33,948 nucleotides of DNA, from positions 1 to 33,948 of IMG/VR virus record IMGVR_UViG_3300044648_000351. One strand, given 5' to 3'. Positions within the stretch are counted from its first letter, which is position 1. Every line of letters starts with the position of its first letter. The notes under the pieces are model-generated. The model was not told where the DNA came from and ran no database searches. It saw nothing but the letters and a program-made list of their open reading frames with translations. The translations under genes and the position numbers were made by a program. Source of the stretch: a virus. This document shows positions 8,178 through 14,524 of the stretch, piece by piece.

Positions 8178-10040
8178 CGGCCCAGTCCTTTCGTTTCGTG
8201 AAGCGCGCACGGACGTCAGCCGCGCATCGTCGAACGACGGTGCCGCGGTAAGCGCACACCCAGTCAGTTGTCCATTGTGGACGTCGCGCACGAAGTCGTC
8301 TCCGGCTTCGGTGATCGACCACGACTCGGCGCCGGCGGGGAACGAGACCTCGATCGAGAACCCGTCCTTCACCTTGTCCTCGGCGTTGATCAGCGCCTTG
8401 TCACCCTCGTCGCCGCGGCCGATCTTGAACGTACCCATCAGCCCGCGCGACGTTGACCACACCTTCTGGGCATAGCCGACGGCGTTGCGCCGGTCGTGGT
8501 CGAGGTTCAGCTTGATGCGCGTGGTGTCGGTCCACTTCAGCGAGTCCTTGCCGAAGCGCCACTTCGCGAAGGTGCCGGAGTTGACCTTGCCCCAAGGCAC
8601 CATGAGCCCGGTGATCGTGCGCTTGTCCAGGTCGGCACTGAAGAGCTCAGCGTCATCATCGTCGACCGCGAACGTCAGCGTGACGTCGTCGGTCTCCGTC
8701 TCCATGCCGTTGACCCGGCTGAACGCCGCGCTGACGGGCGCCGTCGCTGCGACCTTGGCGCGACGTGGGGCGAGCTCATCCGGCGCCGCAGGCGGCTTCT
8801 GTGCGGCCGTCCGCTGCTCCTTGGCTCGCCGCTCCAACTCGGGGTTCGGATCGAGTCCTTCCACTTCGCGCACCTCCGCGATATCCATCGCGCCGATCTC
8901 GACAGCGATCTTGTGGCACGCCCAGCGCGTTGCCGGATCGGCCTTCAGGTAGTTGTTCAGGAAGAACGAGACAGCGTGCCCGCGGCGCGTCACGTCGTTC
9001 ATCGAGAGCCGGTCAGTAATCGCGCTCATGTACATCGAGAACACGTCATTGATCCGGTCCTGCCGGCGATCCACGCCGTTCTGGTAGGTGCGCGAGGTCG
9101 TCGAGACGTTGAGATCCTCGGCGTCGAGGCCCATCGCGTTCGCCACGCCGATGATCGCGTTCTTCAGGATGTCGATCAACTGGAGTTCGACGGGAGACAG
9201 CACGTCGACTTGCTTCAACTCCATCGAACCGGGCACGTAGCCGGTGGTGTTCGTCTTGCGTGCCTTGTGCCACGCGTCCAGCAACTCGACGATGTCCGTC
9301 TTGCTGAGGGGGTCAGCGTTCGGGTCCGGCGTGAAGTAGTCCTGAGCTCGGGTGTTGTCGGCGTACCGGACTCCCGAGTTCTGGAGCAGAAGTAGGTGCC
9401 GGATCGAGCGCGCGGCGGCACGAAGCACGCCGGGGTTCGGTGAGTCGAACCGGATCAGCACCGGGCGGCCGAGGGAGTCGCGCACGGGCGTCGGAACACC
9501 CTCGACGTACACCGTACCGACGGGGAGCTTCTGCTCCGAGGGCAGCGTACGAAGACCCTTCGCGTGGTCGCTCGGGGGGTTCATGGTGACGGTGTTCGCG
9601 TCGAGCTTCTCGGCCGACGTGGGGAACCCGGCCGAGTCCCACGCAGTACAACGCCACCAGGCGTAACCCTCGAAAACGAGGTCCTCGACCGTTCCGGCCA
9701 TCGTCACGACGTTCGGTGTGTTCGGGTCGATTTGCTTCAGCAGGTTGTTCTCGACGCGCTTCCCTTTGCCATCCCGTACGTGCATGGGGAGCGTCGAGAA
9801 CGAGCAGAGAAGGTTCCGGCCGCGCAGAACGACGTCTGCGGAAAGGGCCATGCGCTTCGTGACAGGCTGCTCGAACTGGTATTCCGGCCGCTGCGTTGCG
9901 GCGATCGCGGAGTCAATCGGCGTCGGGATGTCGGTAGAGAAACGGATGGAGGGCTCCGGCGCGTCGTCTGACGCTCCAGGAGCCCTACCCATCCACCCGA
10001 ACCAGTCGCCAAGGATGCCCACGCCGAGAACGATACGCAC
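6912..10040 (-). CDS. Portal-protease-major capsid in a single ORF
   Basis: 1042 codons without a stop carry three head proteins. Residues 1 to ~430 are a HK97-type portal (FSTLPMHVRDGKGKR, FEGYAWWRCTAWD, IIGVANAMGLDAEDLN). Residues ~460-615 are a U35-like prohead protease: DKRTITGLMVPWG, LDHDRRNAVGYA with the candidate catalytic His, and DGFSIEVSFPAG with the candidate Ser. Residues 622-1042 are a HK97-fold capsid protein with a helical scaffold-like delta domain at its start. The ORF start is GTG at 10040, with no clear ribosome site; GTG at residue 7 or ATG at residue 17 are alternatives. The capsid part has its own strong ribosome site, so both fused and separate forms may be made. Portal-protease and protease-capsid fusions are known; all three in one frame is unusual. 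Confidence 0.88.
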   Translation of the reverse strand: MRIVLGVGILGDWFGWMGRAPGASDDAPEPSIRFSTDIPTPIDSAIAATQRPEYQFEQPVTKRMALSADVVLRGRNLLCSFSTLPMHVRDGKGKRVENNLLKQIDPNTPNVVTMAGTVEDLVFEGYAWWRCTAWDSAGFPTSAEKLDANTVTMNPPSDHAKGLRTLPSEQKLPVGTVYVEGVPTPVRDSLGRPVLIRFDSPNPGVLRAAARSIRHLLLLQNSGVRYADNTRAQDYFTPDPNADPLSKTDIVELLDAWHKARKTNTTGYVPGSMELKQVDVLSPVELQLIDILKNAIIGVANAMGLDAEDLNVSTTSRTYQNGVDRRQDRINDVFSMYMSAITDRLSMNDVTRRGHAVSFFLNNYLKADPATRWACHKIAVEIGAMDIAEVREVEGLDPNPELERRAKEQRTAAQKPPAAPDELAPRRAKVAATAPVSAAFSRVNGMETETDDVTLTFAVDDDDAELFSADLDKRTITGLMVPWGKVNSGTFAKWRFGKDSLKWTDTTRIKLNLDHDRRNAVGYAQKVWSTSRGLMGTFKIGRGDEGDKALINAEDKVKDGFSIEVSFPAGAESWSITEAGDDFVRDVHNGQLTGCALTAAPSFDDARLTSVRASRNERTGPMADEDKNKGGGVGTLELSETAAAAFSTAVTAGVTAATEAMGAQFEAFQESLKDLIEAQQRPEAVDPATGKRVAQFEVKEAPCYRFDGIRGDHDFSSDLVAAHKNKDYEALNRAQKFLGEYFSDREYNRRVAEFAVTTSNVASINPSINRPDMYVDQLQYPTPIWDAIKKGSIADNTPFVLPKFNTSSGLVGDHVQGTEPTPGALTTTSQTITPSAVSGKVEITREAWDQGGNPQLSTILWRQMVRAWDEALEQGAASLLEGLTVATITLTDGAEDDVLVDEVTGAIVDLHFIRGGFRFQDFFLEKGLYKKLSQAKDADGRKLLPILGPQNADGSAGPLMASLNVAGLAGRPAWALPYTTNVESDSYIFNREDVHGWASAPQRLDFEYRVAFVDIAIWGYKAFACTRTDGVRKFAYDDNAGA
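8186..8191 (-). promoter_or_regulatory. Ribosome binding site for internal capsid start
   Basis: AAAGGA on the minus strand, eight bases before the ATG at 8177, inside the reading frame of the portal-protease-capsid ORF. No comparable site precedes the Met codon near 8705 at the start of the protease part, so only the capsid appears to have separate initiation. Confidence 0.7.
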
Positions 10041-10081
10041 GAGATCACGAAAACGGATAAAATTGCAAGGTAATGCAAATT
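10041..10081. other. AT-rich spacer between terminase and portal
   Basis: This 41-base gap is the most AT-rich spot in the structural region and contains TTGCA twice (minus strand TTGCATTACCTTGCAA). The portal GTG that follows lacks a Shine-Dalgarno sequence. A promoter or operator for the capsid operon is possible, but no clear -35/-10 pair could be fitted. Confidence 0.35.
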
Positions 10082-11710
10082 CTAGGAAATGTGCGACGGA
10101 AGCACGATTCCCGTAGGAGTGCTGGTCACGGGCATGGTGCGTGCGAGATACGACGCGCCGGCGGCAGCGTAGTAGCCGTCACAGTGCCCGTCGTCCTGAC
10201 GGGCAACGACCCATCGAGCGCCGACCATGAGCTTGTCGGCCCCTGGCACGTGCACGTTCAGCAACGGGTCGTCCGGATGTGCAATCAGCTTGTCGCGCAC
10301 ATCCTTCGCGAAGCCCATGCACACCGAAGACGTCTCACCGCGCAACGGCTCGACGACCGTGCGCCGCGGAAGCCACGCCGGACGCTTGCCGACCATCTTG
10401 AACTCGCCGGTGCCGGCGTCGACTTCAGCCCCGAGCAACGTGGCCGCCTGCGATGCCGCCGGACCGCCGGGGAACCACCCGATAGCCCGCGGGTTGATCA
10501 GCTTGACCTGCGCGCGGAAGCCTCGCGCGAAGTCCCTGATCTCGCTCGCGTCCCACGAGCGCACAACCTCGACACGCACCCGATCGTCCGGCAGGACCGC
10601 CGCGGCGACGAGCGTCGCATGCTGCTCATCGGCCGAGAAATCGAAGCAAAGAACAATACGATTCCTGAAAGCCGAGAGATCGCCGATATCCTTGCACGCA
10701 ATCCAATCTTCCACCAGCACGGCCGGGTCTGCCGCCTCGACCTTGATGCACATCTTCTCAGTCTTGAATCCAACGAGTTTCTTACCGCCGATGCGCATAG
10801 CCGTTGCCGCTTCGGCAAGTAGATCGTCGCTATCGTTGCCTCGGCGATTCATGTTCGGATTAGCCTGCGCTAGCTCCATAATGTCATTCGGTTTGGCATC
10901 GGGGTTCGCGCTGTACTCGATGAGGCCGACGCGCGGGTCCCCTACGCCTTCTTCAATGAACTTGATCGCTTCGTCACGCCAGTCGTTCAGCACAACGGAC
11001 TTATCGTTTCCTGCGTTGCTGAGTCCGACGATCATCGAAGACCACGGCACGGTGGTTGTCGGCTCGGAGGCATCCCACGCGCTGTAGTCGTAATGGTGCC
11101 GCAACTCGTCCAGCACGAGTCGATCGTTGGTCTGCGAGCGCCCGCCCTTCTCATTCGCAGGCGCGATCTTGTACTCGCTGCCCGTCTCTAGACGCCGCTC
11201 TTCCTCGTCGGCACGCCAGAGCACCACACCGCCGTTCACCGTCTTGACGGCGCCGCGGTGCGCGATCTCGGCGTACAGCTCCGGCCGGCGCTTGGCGAGA
11301 ACCTTCGCCTTCTTCCACGCGTCCTTCGCGTACTCCAGCTTCGTGCTCGTGCCGAGAATTTGCGGCACCCGCTGAACGAACATCCAATAGAGCGTGAGCA
11401 CGACGCACAAATGTGTCTTGCCATTCTGCCGAGCGACGAGAATGAGCAACTTCTTGTAGCGCGTGCGCCCGTCGGGCAGAAGCTCGAACCCATGAATGAC
11501 CGTCCACTCCTGCCATGGGTCCAGCGGCGCGTCAAGATCCTCCCTTGCGAAATCGATGATGTCGAACCCGAGGGAGGTTTCCGGCGTGAGCTCTCTAAGC
11601 GGAGGGGTCCACAGACGAGGAACCGTGAGCCCGAGCACTTTGCTCTCTGGCGGTAGCTGCAAGCCTCCGCCGTTCAAGGCTAGTGAGCTCTGGTTTTCCT
11701 GAACTAGCAT
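10082..11710 (-). CDS. terL: Terminase large subunit
   Basis: 542 residues from ATG at 11710. It translocates DNA into the prohead and cuts the concatemer. Visible are Walker A VARQNGKT (residues 92-99), Walker B DRLVLDE (196-202), and nuclease-domain acidic motifs: Asp in VLCFDFSADEQHATL near 360, and DGHCDGYYA near the C-terminus. The segment PRLWTPPLRELTPETSLGF at the N-terminus is typical of actinophage large terminases. GTG at 11638 (KVLGLTVPRLW) is an alternative start that shortens the overlap with the small subunit from 116 to 44 bases. Codon use around 10620-10900 is more AT-rich than in neighbours. Confidence 0.95.
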   Translation of the reverse strand: MLVQENQSSLALNGGGLQLPPESKVLGLTVPRLWTPPLRELTPETSLGFDIIDFAREDLDAPLDPWQEWTVIHGFELLPDGRTRYKKLLILVARQNGKTHLCVVLTLYWMFVQRVPQILGTSTKLEYAKDAWKKAKVLAKRRPELYAEIAHRGAVKTVNGGVVLWRADEEERRLETGSEYKIAPANEKGGRSQTNDRLVLDELRHHYDYSAWDASEPTTTVPWSSMIVGLSNAGNDKSVVLNDWRDEAIKFIEEGVGDPRVGLIEYSANPDAKPNDIMELAQANPNMNRRGNDSDDLLAEAATAMRIGGKKLVGFKTEKMCIKVEAADPAVLVEDWIACKDIGDLSAFRNRIVLCFDFSADEQHATLVAAAVLPDDRVRVEVVRSWDASEIRDFARGFRAQVKLINPRAIGWFPGGPAASQAATLLGAEVDAGTGEFKMVGKRPAWLPRRTVVEPLRGETSSVCMGFAKDVRDKLIAHPDDPLLNVHVPGADKLMVGARWVVARQDDGHCDGYYAAAGASYLARTMPVTSTPTGIVLPSHIS

Positions 11711-12092
11711 CGGGCTTCGCGCCCCCTCCCGGTTTCTTGGGCGTCATCGCGGCACGGGCCTTCGGAGAAGCACCCAATGATTCGAGCGCCGATTGCAACT
11801 TCGGGCCGAGCTGTTCAAGCACGGCCGTCGAGTCGGAGAACTTCACCAAGGCGTTCAGCAGTCGCTTGGGGACGTCCAGCGGGTCGTCCGGGTTCTCCAC
11901 CTTTTCGACGAGCTTGCGCGCGTCAACAGCGTTCGAGACGGCCTCATCGATCGCCGTCGCGTAGACCTCGACCAGCCTGCGCAGGCCTGCGTCCTTCTCC
12001 GCGTCGGCCGCCGGGAGCTGTGCAAGGGACTGCCGGGCCGAGGGCAACAGCTTGTGCTCGTCGGCCACGCTGAGCCGTCTACGCGGTGGCAT
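11595..12092 (-). CDS. terS: Terminase small subunit (probable)
   Basis: 165 residues from the ATG at 12092 (MPPRRRLSVADEHKLL), preceded by a GGTGG site. The N-terminus is basic; the body is helical (RRLVEVYATAIDEAVSNAVDARKLVEKVE, PKRLLNALVKFSD), and the C-terminus is a low-complexity Lys/Pro/Ser tail. The position immediately before the large terminase, with overlapping ends, supports the small DNA-recognition subunit. The long shared overlap with the large subunit suggests translational coupling. Confidence 0.75.
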   Translation of the reverse strand: MPPRRRLSVADEHKLLPSARQSLAQLPAADAEKDAGLRRLVEVYATAIDEAVSNAVDARKLVEKVENPDDPLDVPKRLLNALVKFSDSTAVLEQLGPKLQSALESLGASPKARAAMTPKKPGGGAKPDASSGKPELTSLERRRLAATAREQSARAHGSSSVDPSA

Positions 12093-12276
12093 CAGGCACC
12101 ACCGTGAACGCCGTCGTACGCGCCGACCAGCCCGTGCCCGCGGCACTGTGCCTGCCGCACCCGAGGGCCGAGTAGGCGCCGCTCACCGTGCGCTGGAACC
12201 ACACCCAGCGGCACCCGCACGCCGTGCTGGTGGGCAGAAGCCGCCGTGCGCCGGCGCGTGTGCTCGCGGCCCTCAT
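12079..12276 (-). CDS. Small Cys/His protein, putative zinc-binding
   Basis: 65 residues. An ACGCRWVWF segment and a later LGCGRHSAAG segment give a C-x-C ... C-x-x-H arrangement that could bind zinc. The ATG at 12276 overlaps the stop of the membrane micro-protein as ATGA, and its own stop overlaps the small terminase start by 14 bases. This tight coupling supports a real gene. Function unknown; possibly DNA binding during packaging. Confidence 0.6.
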   Translation of the reverse strand: MRAASTRAGARRLLPTSTACGCRWVWFQRTVSGAYSALGCGRHSAAGTGWSARTTAFTVVPDATA

Positions 12277-12422
12277 GGCTTGATCACCGCGCTCACCAGG
12301 AAGCCTGAGGCGAGGAGCAGGCCGATGCAGAAGGACCAGTTACCGACGACTCCGCAGTACACCCCGGCCACGAAGAGCAGGGCCGCCACGACAACGTGTT
12401 TGATCTTGTTGGTCGTCGTCAT
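12273..12422 (-). CDS. 49-residue two-helix membrane protein
   Basis: Begins MTTTNKIKH at ATG 12422 and ends with VIKP. Two hydrophobic stretches (VVVAALLFVAGVYCGVV and FCIGLLLASGFLVSAV) separated by a short GNWS turn predict a hairpin of two membrane helices. GGAAAGG lies nine bases before the ATG, and the stop overlaps the next gene as ATGA. It resembles small membrane proteins found beside phage packaging genes, but no function can be assigned. Confidence 0.65.
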   Translation of the reverse strand: MTTTNKIKHVVVAALLFVAGVYCGVVGNWSFCIGLLLASGFLVSAVIKP

Positions 12423-12532
12423 GACCTGCCGCCTTTCCGCATCGTGAAATTGTGCGTGCGCGCAGAAATTTGCGGGGAGAGAGAGGCCACAAGGACCGGG
12501 ATGTTCGGGTGATCCAATGTGGGGAAAAACCG

Positions 12533-12548
12533 CAGGTCAGAGGCTTGT
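12533..12548 (+). repeat. 16-bp direct repeat, copy 1
   Basis: CAGGTCAGAGGCTTGT, identical to the copy at 12581-12596 and 48 bp away from it. With its two preceding bases its first 14 bases (CGCAGGTCAGAGGC) recur at 14511-14524. Confidence 0.85.
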
Positions 12549-12560
12549 CCACTGTGGACA
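12546..12560. promoter_or_regulatory. Palindrome with DnaA-box-like half sites
   Basis: TGTCCAC and GTGGACA around a single T. Read outward, each half (TTGTCCACT and GTGTCCACA) differs by one base from the actinobacterial DnaA box TTGTCCACA. It could be a host DnaA site, or a dimeric repressor operator. Confidence 0.45.
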
Positions 12561-12580
12561 CTTGATCGACTGCGTTTCCC

Positions 12581-12596
12581 CAGGTCAGAGGCTTGT
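12581..12596 (+). repeat. 16-bp direct repeat, copy 2
   Basis: Second exact copy of CAGGTCAGAGGCTTGT. The flanks differ from copy 1, so the repeat is a discrete element rather than a longer duplication. Confidence 0.85.
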
Positions 12597-12611
12597 GATG
12601 CCATGATCATG

Positions 12612-13598
12612 TCAGGCACCCCCACCAGGGCCCAGGTTCACCACAGCTACCTGACCAGGCAGCGTCACATGACCCATGGTGTTACCACTGCCGTTGCTCC
12701 TGTACCTGAAGACCAACGTCACCTGACCAGCAACGATGTCCTCTGCTGCCACCACCCAGTCCAGCTGTCGCAGTACCCGCGTACCTGCTGCTGCCAGGTA
12801 CAGGCCACCGTGCCCAACACCAAGGGGCACAAGGGTTCCGCTGCTCAGGTGCCTGATCGGATCACCCAGCGCATCGAGCGAGGCCAGATCACCCACGGAC
12901 TCCTGGTCGCTCTGGTGGTAGAAGGCAGGGCTCCAGCGCAGGACGTCACCCACCTCGGCAGGGCAGGGCTCCGAACGGTAGGCCACCGGGCACGTGGTCC
13001 AGTCGCCTCCGTCGCCGGCGGGCCCGAAGGTCCCCGTGATCCCGTTCTTCACGGCGTAGGCCTTCAGCGTGCCGTCCTGACCGTCGGCGCCCGAAGCGCC
13101 AGCAGGCCCTTGCGGCCCGGCAGCACCTACGCTGCCCGCCGGTCCCGTTGCTCCGGTGGGTCCGGCTACCCCCTGGGCTCCCGTGGCGCCAGCGGGGCCC
13201 TGAGCGCCCTGAGGCCCTCGGGGTCCACGCACCTGCATCACGCCAGGCGCGAGCTCGGAGATGATCGGGCTCAGGAACGGGAGCTGAAACGGCCCGGTCG
13301 CGTCCTCCGGGATCACGACGGGGTACGGCGAGGCCTTCCACGCGTCGGTGTCGACCTCGACCAGCGGCGCCCAGTACCGCGGGCTGATCGAGTCGGATCG
13401 CGGGTCCGGGATCGTGACGGACCCGAAGCCCGCACCGTCGAGCACGACCCAGGCCTGCGGCACCGGGTCGCCGTGCACCACGCCGTCGTCCTCCGAGCTG
13501 ATGACCGGAGGCAGCCACACCCGGAACCTGCCGATGGCCGCCGGAGCGTCGGCCGCCATGCCGTGCTTCAGCGTGAGTTCGATCGTGACCATGTCCAC
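12612..13598 (-). CDS. Collagen-like virion (tail fibre-like) protein
   Basis: 328 residues. After a ~120-residue beta-rich N-terminal domain comes a run of about 17 Gly-X-Y triplets (starting RGPRGPQGAQGPAGATG) that should form a collagen-type triple helix. A globular C-terminal domain of ~150 residues with many Cys, Trp and Gly follows. Trimeric proteins of this kind serve as tail fibres or capsid fibres in many actinophages. The GTG at 13598 has GGGGGA six bases upstream and lies just after the HNH stop. The location, between HNH and terminases rather than among tail genes, is unusual. Confidence 0.85.
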   Translation of the reverse strand: MDMVTIELTLKHGMAADAPAAIGRFRVWLPPVISSEDDGVVHGDPVPQAWVVLDGAGFGSVTIPDPRSDSISPRYWAPLVEVDTDAWKASPYPVVIPEDATGPFQLPFLSPIISELAPGVMQVRGPRGPQGAQGPAGATGAQGVAGPTGATGPAGSVGAAGPQGPAGASGADGQDGTLKAYAVKNGITGTFGPAGDGGDWTTCPVAYRSEPCPAEVGDVLRWSPAFYHQSDQESVGDLASLDALGDPIRHLSSGTLVPLGVGHGGLYLAAAGTRVLRQLDWVVAAEDIVAGQVTLVFRYRSNGSGNTMGHVTLPGQVAVVNLGPGGGA

Positions 13599-13599
13599 G

Positions 13600-13929
13600 T
13601 CAATTCCCCCAATTCGTTACTCGGATCGGTTTCGGGTCAACACGATTCGGCCCCCAGGTAATGCCACTGCACGCTGCGCATGAGCGTGGGTGCTTCTGAG
13701 GATCACCGATGTGTAGATTGCACTCCGCACAGATGGCGACGATGAATCTAGGATCGTCCCCCGTGACGTTCCGTCCCAGAGTGTGATGCGCACTCGTCGC
13801 GACAACCGTGCAAATGTCTTTACATCCGGCACGGCACTGTCCTCCGTTCTTGATTCGATTCTCTTCGAGGATCAGCGCCCGGAGCTTTCTCCACTGCCGA
13901 GTGCTTCCACCTGCCCACGCCGTGCTCAC
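13600..13929 (-). CDS. HNH endonuclease
   Basis: 109 residues. A helical start (WRKLRALILEEN) is followed by a zinc pair C-x3-C (QCRAGCKD), then AHHTLGRNV with the catalytic His, and CAECNLHIGDP with the second Cys pair and the Asn/His of the HNH signature. HNH proteins encoded beside terminases are needed for DNA packaging in several cos-type phages such as HK97; this would nick at the cos site. ATG at 13929 overlaps the HTH stop as ATGA. Confidence 0.88.
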   Translation of the reverse strand: MSTAWAGGSTRQWRKLRALILEENRIKNGGQCRAGCKDICTVVATSAHHTLGRNVTGDDPRFIVAICAECNLHIGDPQKHPRSCAACSGITWGPNRVDPKPIRVTNWGN

Positions 13930-14276
13930 GCGCCACCGGCCTCACGACGGCGGATCTCCGCGTCCAGCGACGCCGAGCTGATGAGCGCGTGCCCGGTCTC
14001 GTCGTTCATCGCGTCGAGTCGGCCCTGCCCCCGGAGGTAGTCCACCTGGCGGCGCGACACCCCGAGGCGCTCGGCCGCGTCGGTCTTCGAGACCCAGCCC
14101 GCATGGGTCTCGCGAATCCGGGCGGCGGCACGACGGGCCTCACGGGCCGAGTACGGACCCTCATCGGCCACCACGGCGACGGCGTACGACCCGCGGGCCC
14201 CGTGCCGATGCAGAACCACCCGCGCCTCAGGGCCGAGGGTGTACCCCGCCGGTCTCGTCGTCTCGTCGTTCGTCAT
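13926..14276 (-). CDS. HTH DNA-binding protein, MerR/excisionase-like
   Basis: 116 residues from ATG 14276, with AAGG nine bases upstream; an in-frame TTG two codons earlier is less likely. The C-terminal half has a helix-turn-helix of the excisionase type: VSKTDAAERLGVSRRQVDYL followed by RLDAMNDETGHALISSASLD. The N-terminal half has a short beta segment (ARVVLHRHGARGSYAVAVVA). The gene starts directly beside the repeat-rich region 14277-14516, which may hold its binding sites. It may regulate the late operon or bind cos DNA together with HNH. Confidence 0.75.
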   Translation of the reverse strand: MTNDETTRPAGYTLGPEARVVLHRHGARGSYAVAVVADEGPYSAREARRAAARIRETHAGWVSKTDAAERLGVSRRQVDYLRGQGRLDAMNDETGHALISSASLDAEIRRREAGGA

Positions 14277-14336
14277 GTGCAAGACCTTACGGGTCGAAGG
14301 GCCGAAGTCGTCATCGTTTCGTCGTCCAAATCAGCG

Positions 14337-14462
14337 TGTGTCCCTCTGTGCCCCTCTTATAAAGCTGAGGGGCACAGAGACACAGGGGGCCTGTGTCCTT
14401 CATCCGAACCCCTGTGTCCCTCTCTGACCTGCGTGCCCCCGTGTGTCCCTCTTGTGTCCCTC
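14337..14462 (+). repeat. Iteron-like TGTGTCCCTC repeats
   Basis: TGTGTCCCTCT occurs exactly at 14337, 14413 and 14442. A 10-base copy is at 14453, a degenerate copy at 14392, and inverted copies lie near 14378 and 14466. The last two direct copies are spaced 11 bp apart, about one helical turn. Confidence 0.8.
14344..14379. repeat. 13-bp perfect hairpin
   Basis: CTCTGTGCCCCTC and GAGGGGCACAGAG flank the 10-base loop TTATAAAGCT. No T-tract follows on either strand, so it is not a classic intrinsic terminator, although actinobacterial terminators can lack one. Confidence 0.85.
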
Positions 14463-14522
14463 GAAGGACACACAAGATCAAAAGGGCCTGTATCGAAGAA
14501 CTTCGAGGCACGCAGGTCAGAG
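14422..14522. repeat. 16-bp inverted repeat with nested hairpins
   Basis: CTCTGACCTGCGTGCC (14422-14437) is the exact reverse complement of 14507-14522. Between the arms lie a 7-bp hairpin (14453-14459 with 14466-14472) and the palindrome TCGAAG-AA-CTTCGA (14493-14506), which directly abuts the right arm. The right arm overlaps the last codons of the 91-residue gene. Confidence 0.85.
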
Positions 14523-14524
14523 GC
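14511..14524 (+). repeat. Third copy of CGCAGGTCAGAGGC element
   Basis: CGCAGGTCAGAGGC is identical to 12531-12544 near the terminases, 2 kb away. Its reverse complement is partly present at 14422-14433. The stop codon of the 91-residue gene (14517-14519) lies inside it. Confidence 0.8.

Larger units (their letters stand above)
12423..12611. other. Non-coding region upstream of the terminases: cos or origin candidate
   Basis: 189 bases without a convincing gene. It contains a 16-bp direct repeat (CAGGTCAGAGGCTTGT at 12533 and 12581), a perfect 7-bp inverted repeat TGTCCAC-T-GTGGACA (12546-12560), a CATGATCATG palindrome (12602-12611), and AATTTC twice in an AT-richer part (minus strand). HNH plus terminase neighbours make a cos site plausible here. 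The DnaA-box-like TTGTCCAC motif makes an origin plausible too. Confidence 0.5.
14277..14516. other. Repeat- and hairpin-rich non-coding region
   Basis: 240 bases without a convincing gene. It holds at least four direct TGTGTCCCTC(T) repeats, a 13-bp perfect hairpin, a 16-bp inverted repeat enclosing a third hairpin, and a 6-bp spaced palindrome. It separates the replication genes from the HTH/HNH/packaging genes of the same strand. Candidate roles are a replication origin with iterons, an operator for the adjacent HTH protein, or an RNA processing/attenuation site. Confidence 0.75.

Noticed and set aside
6876-8201. Plus-strand open frame of 441 codons
   Set aside because: Antisense to the capsid part of the head ORF, with low-complexity Arg/Val-rich composition and no proper ribosome site; a shadow frame.
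12519-13661. Plus-strand open frame of 380 codons
   Set aside because: Antisense to the collagen-like gene, whose Gly-X-Y codons automatically keep opposite frames open.
14344-14379. Hairpin as a classical intrinsic terminator
   Set aside because: The 13-bp stem is strong but no T-tract follows on either strand, and it belongs to a larger set of repeats, so an operator/origin role is at least as likely.
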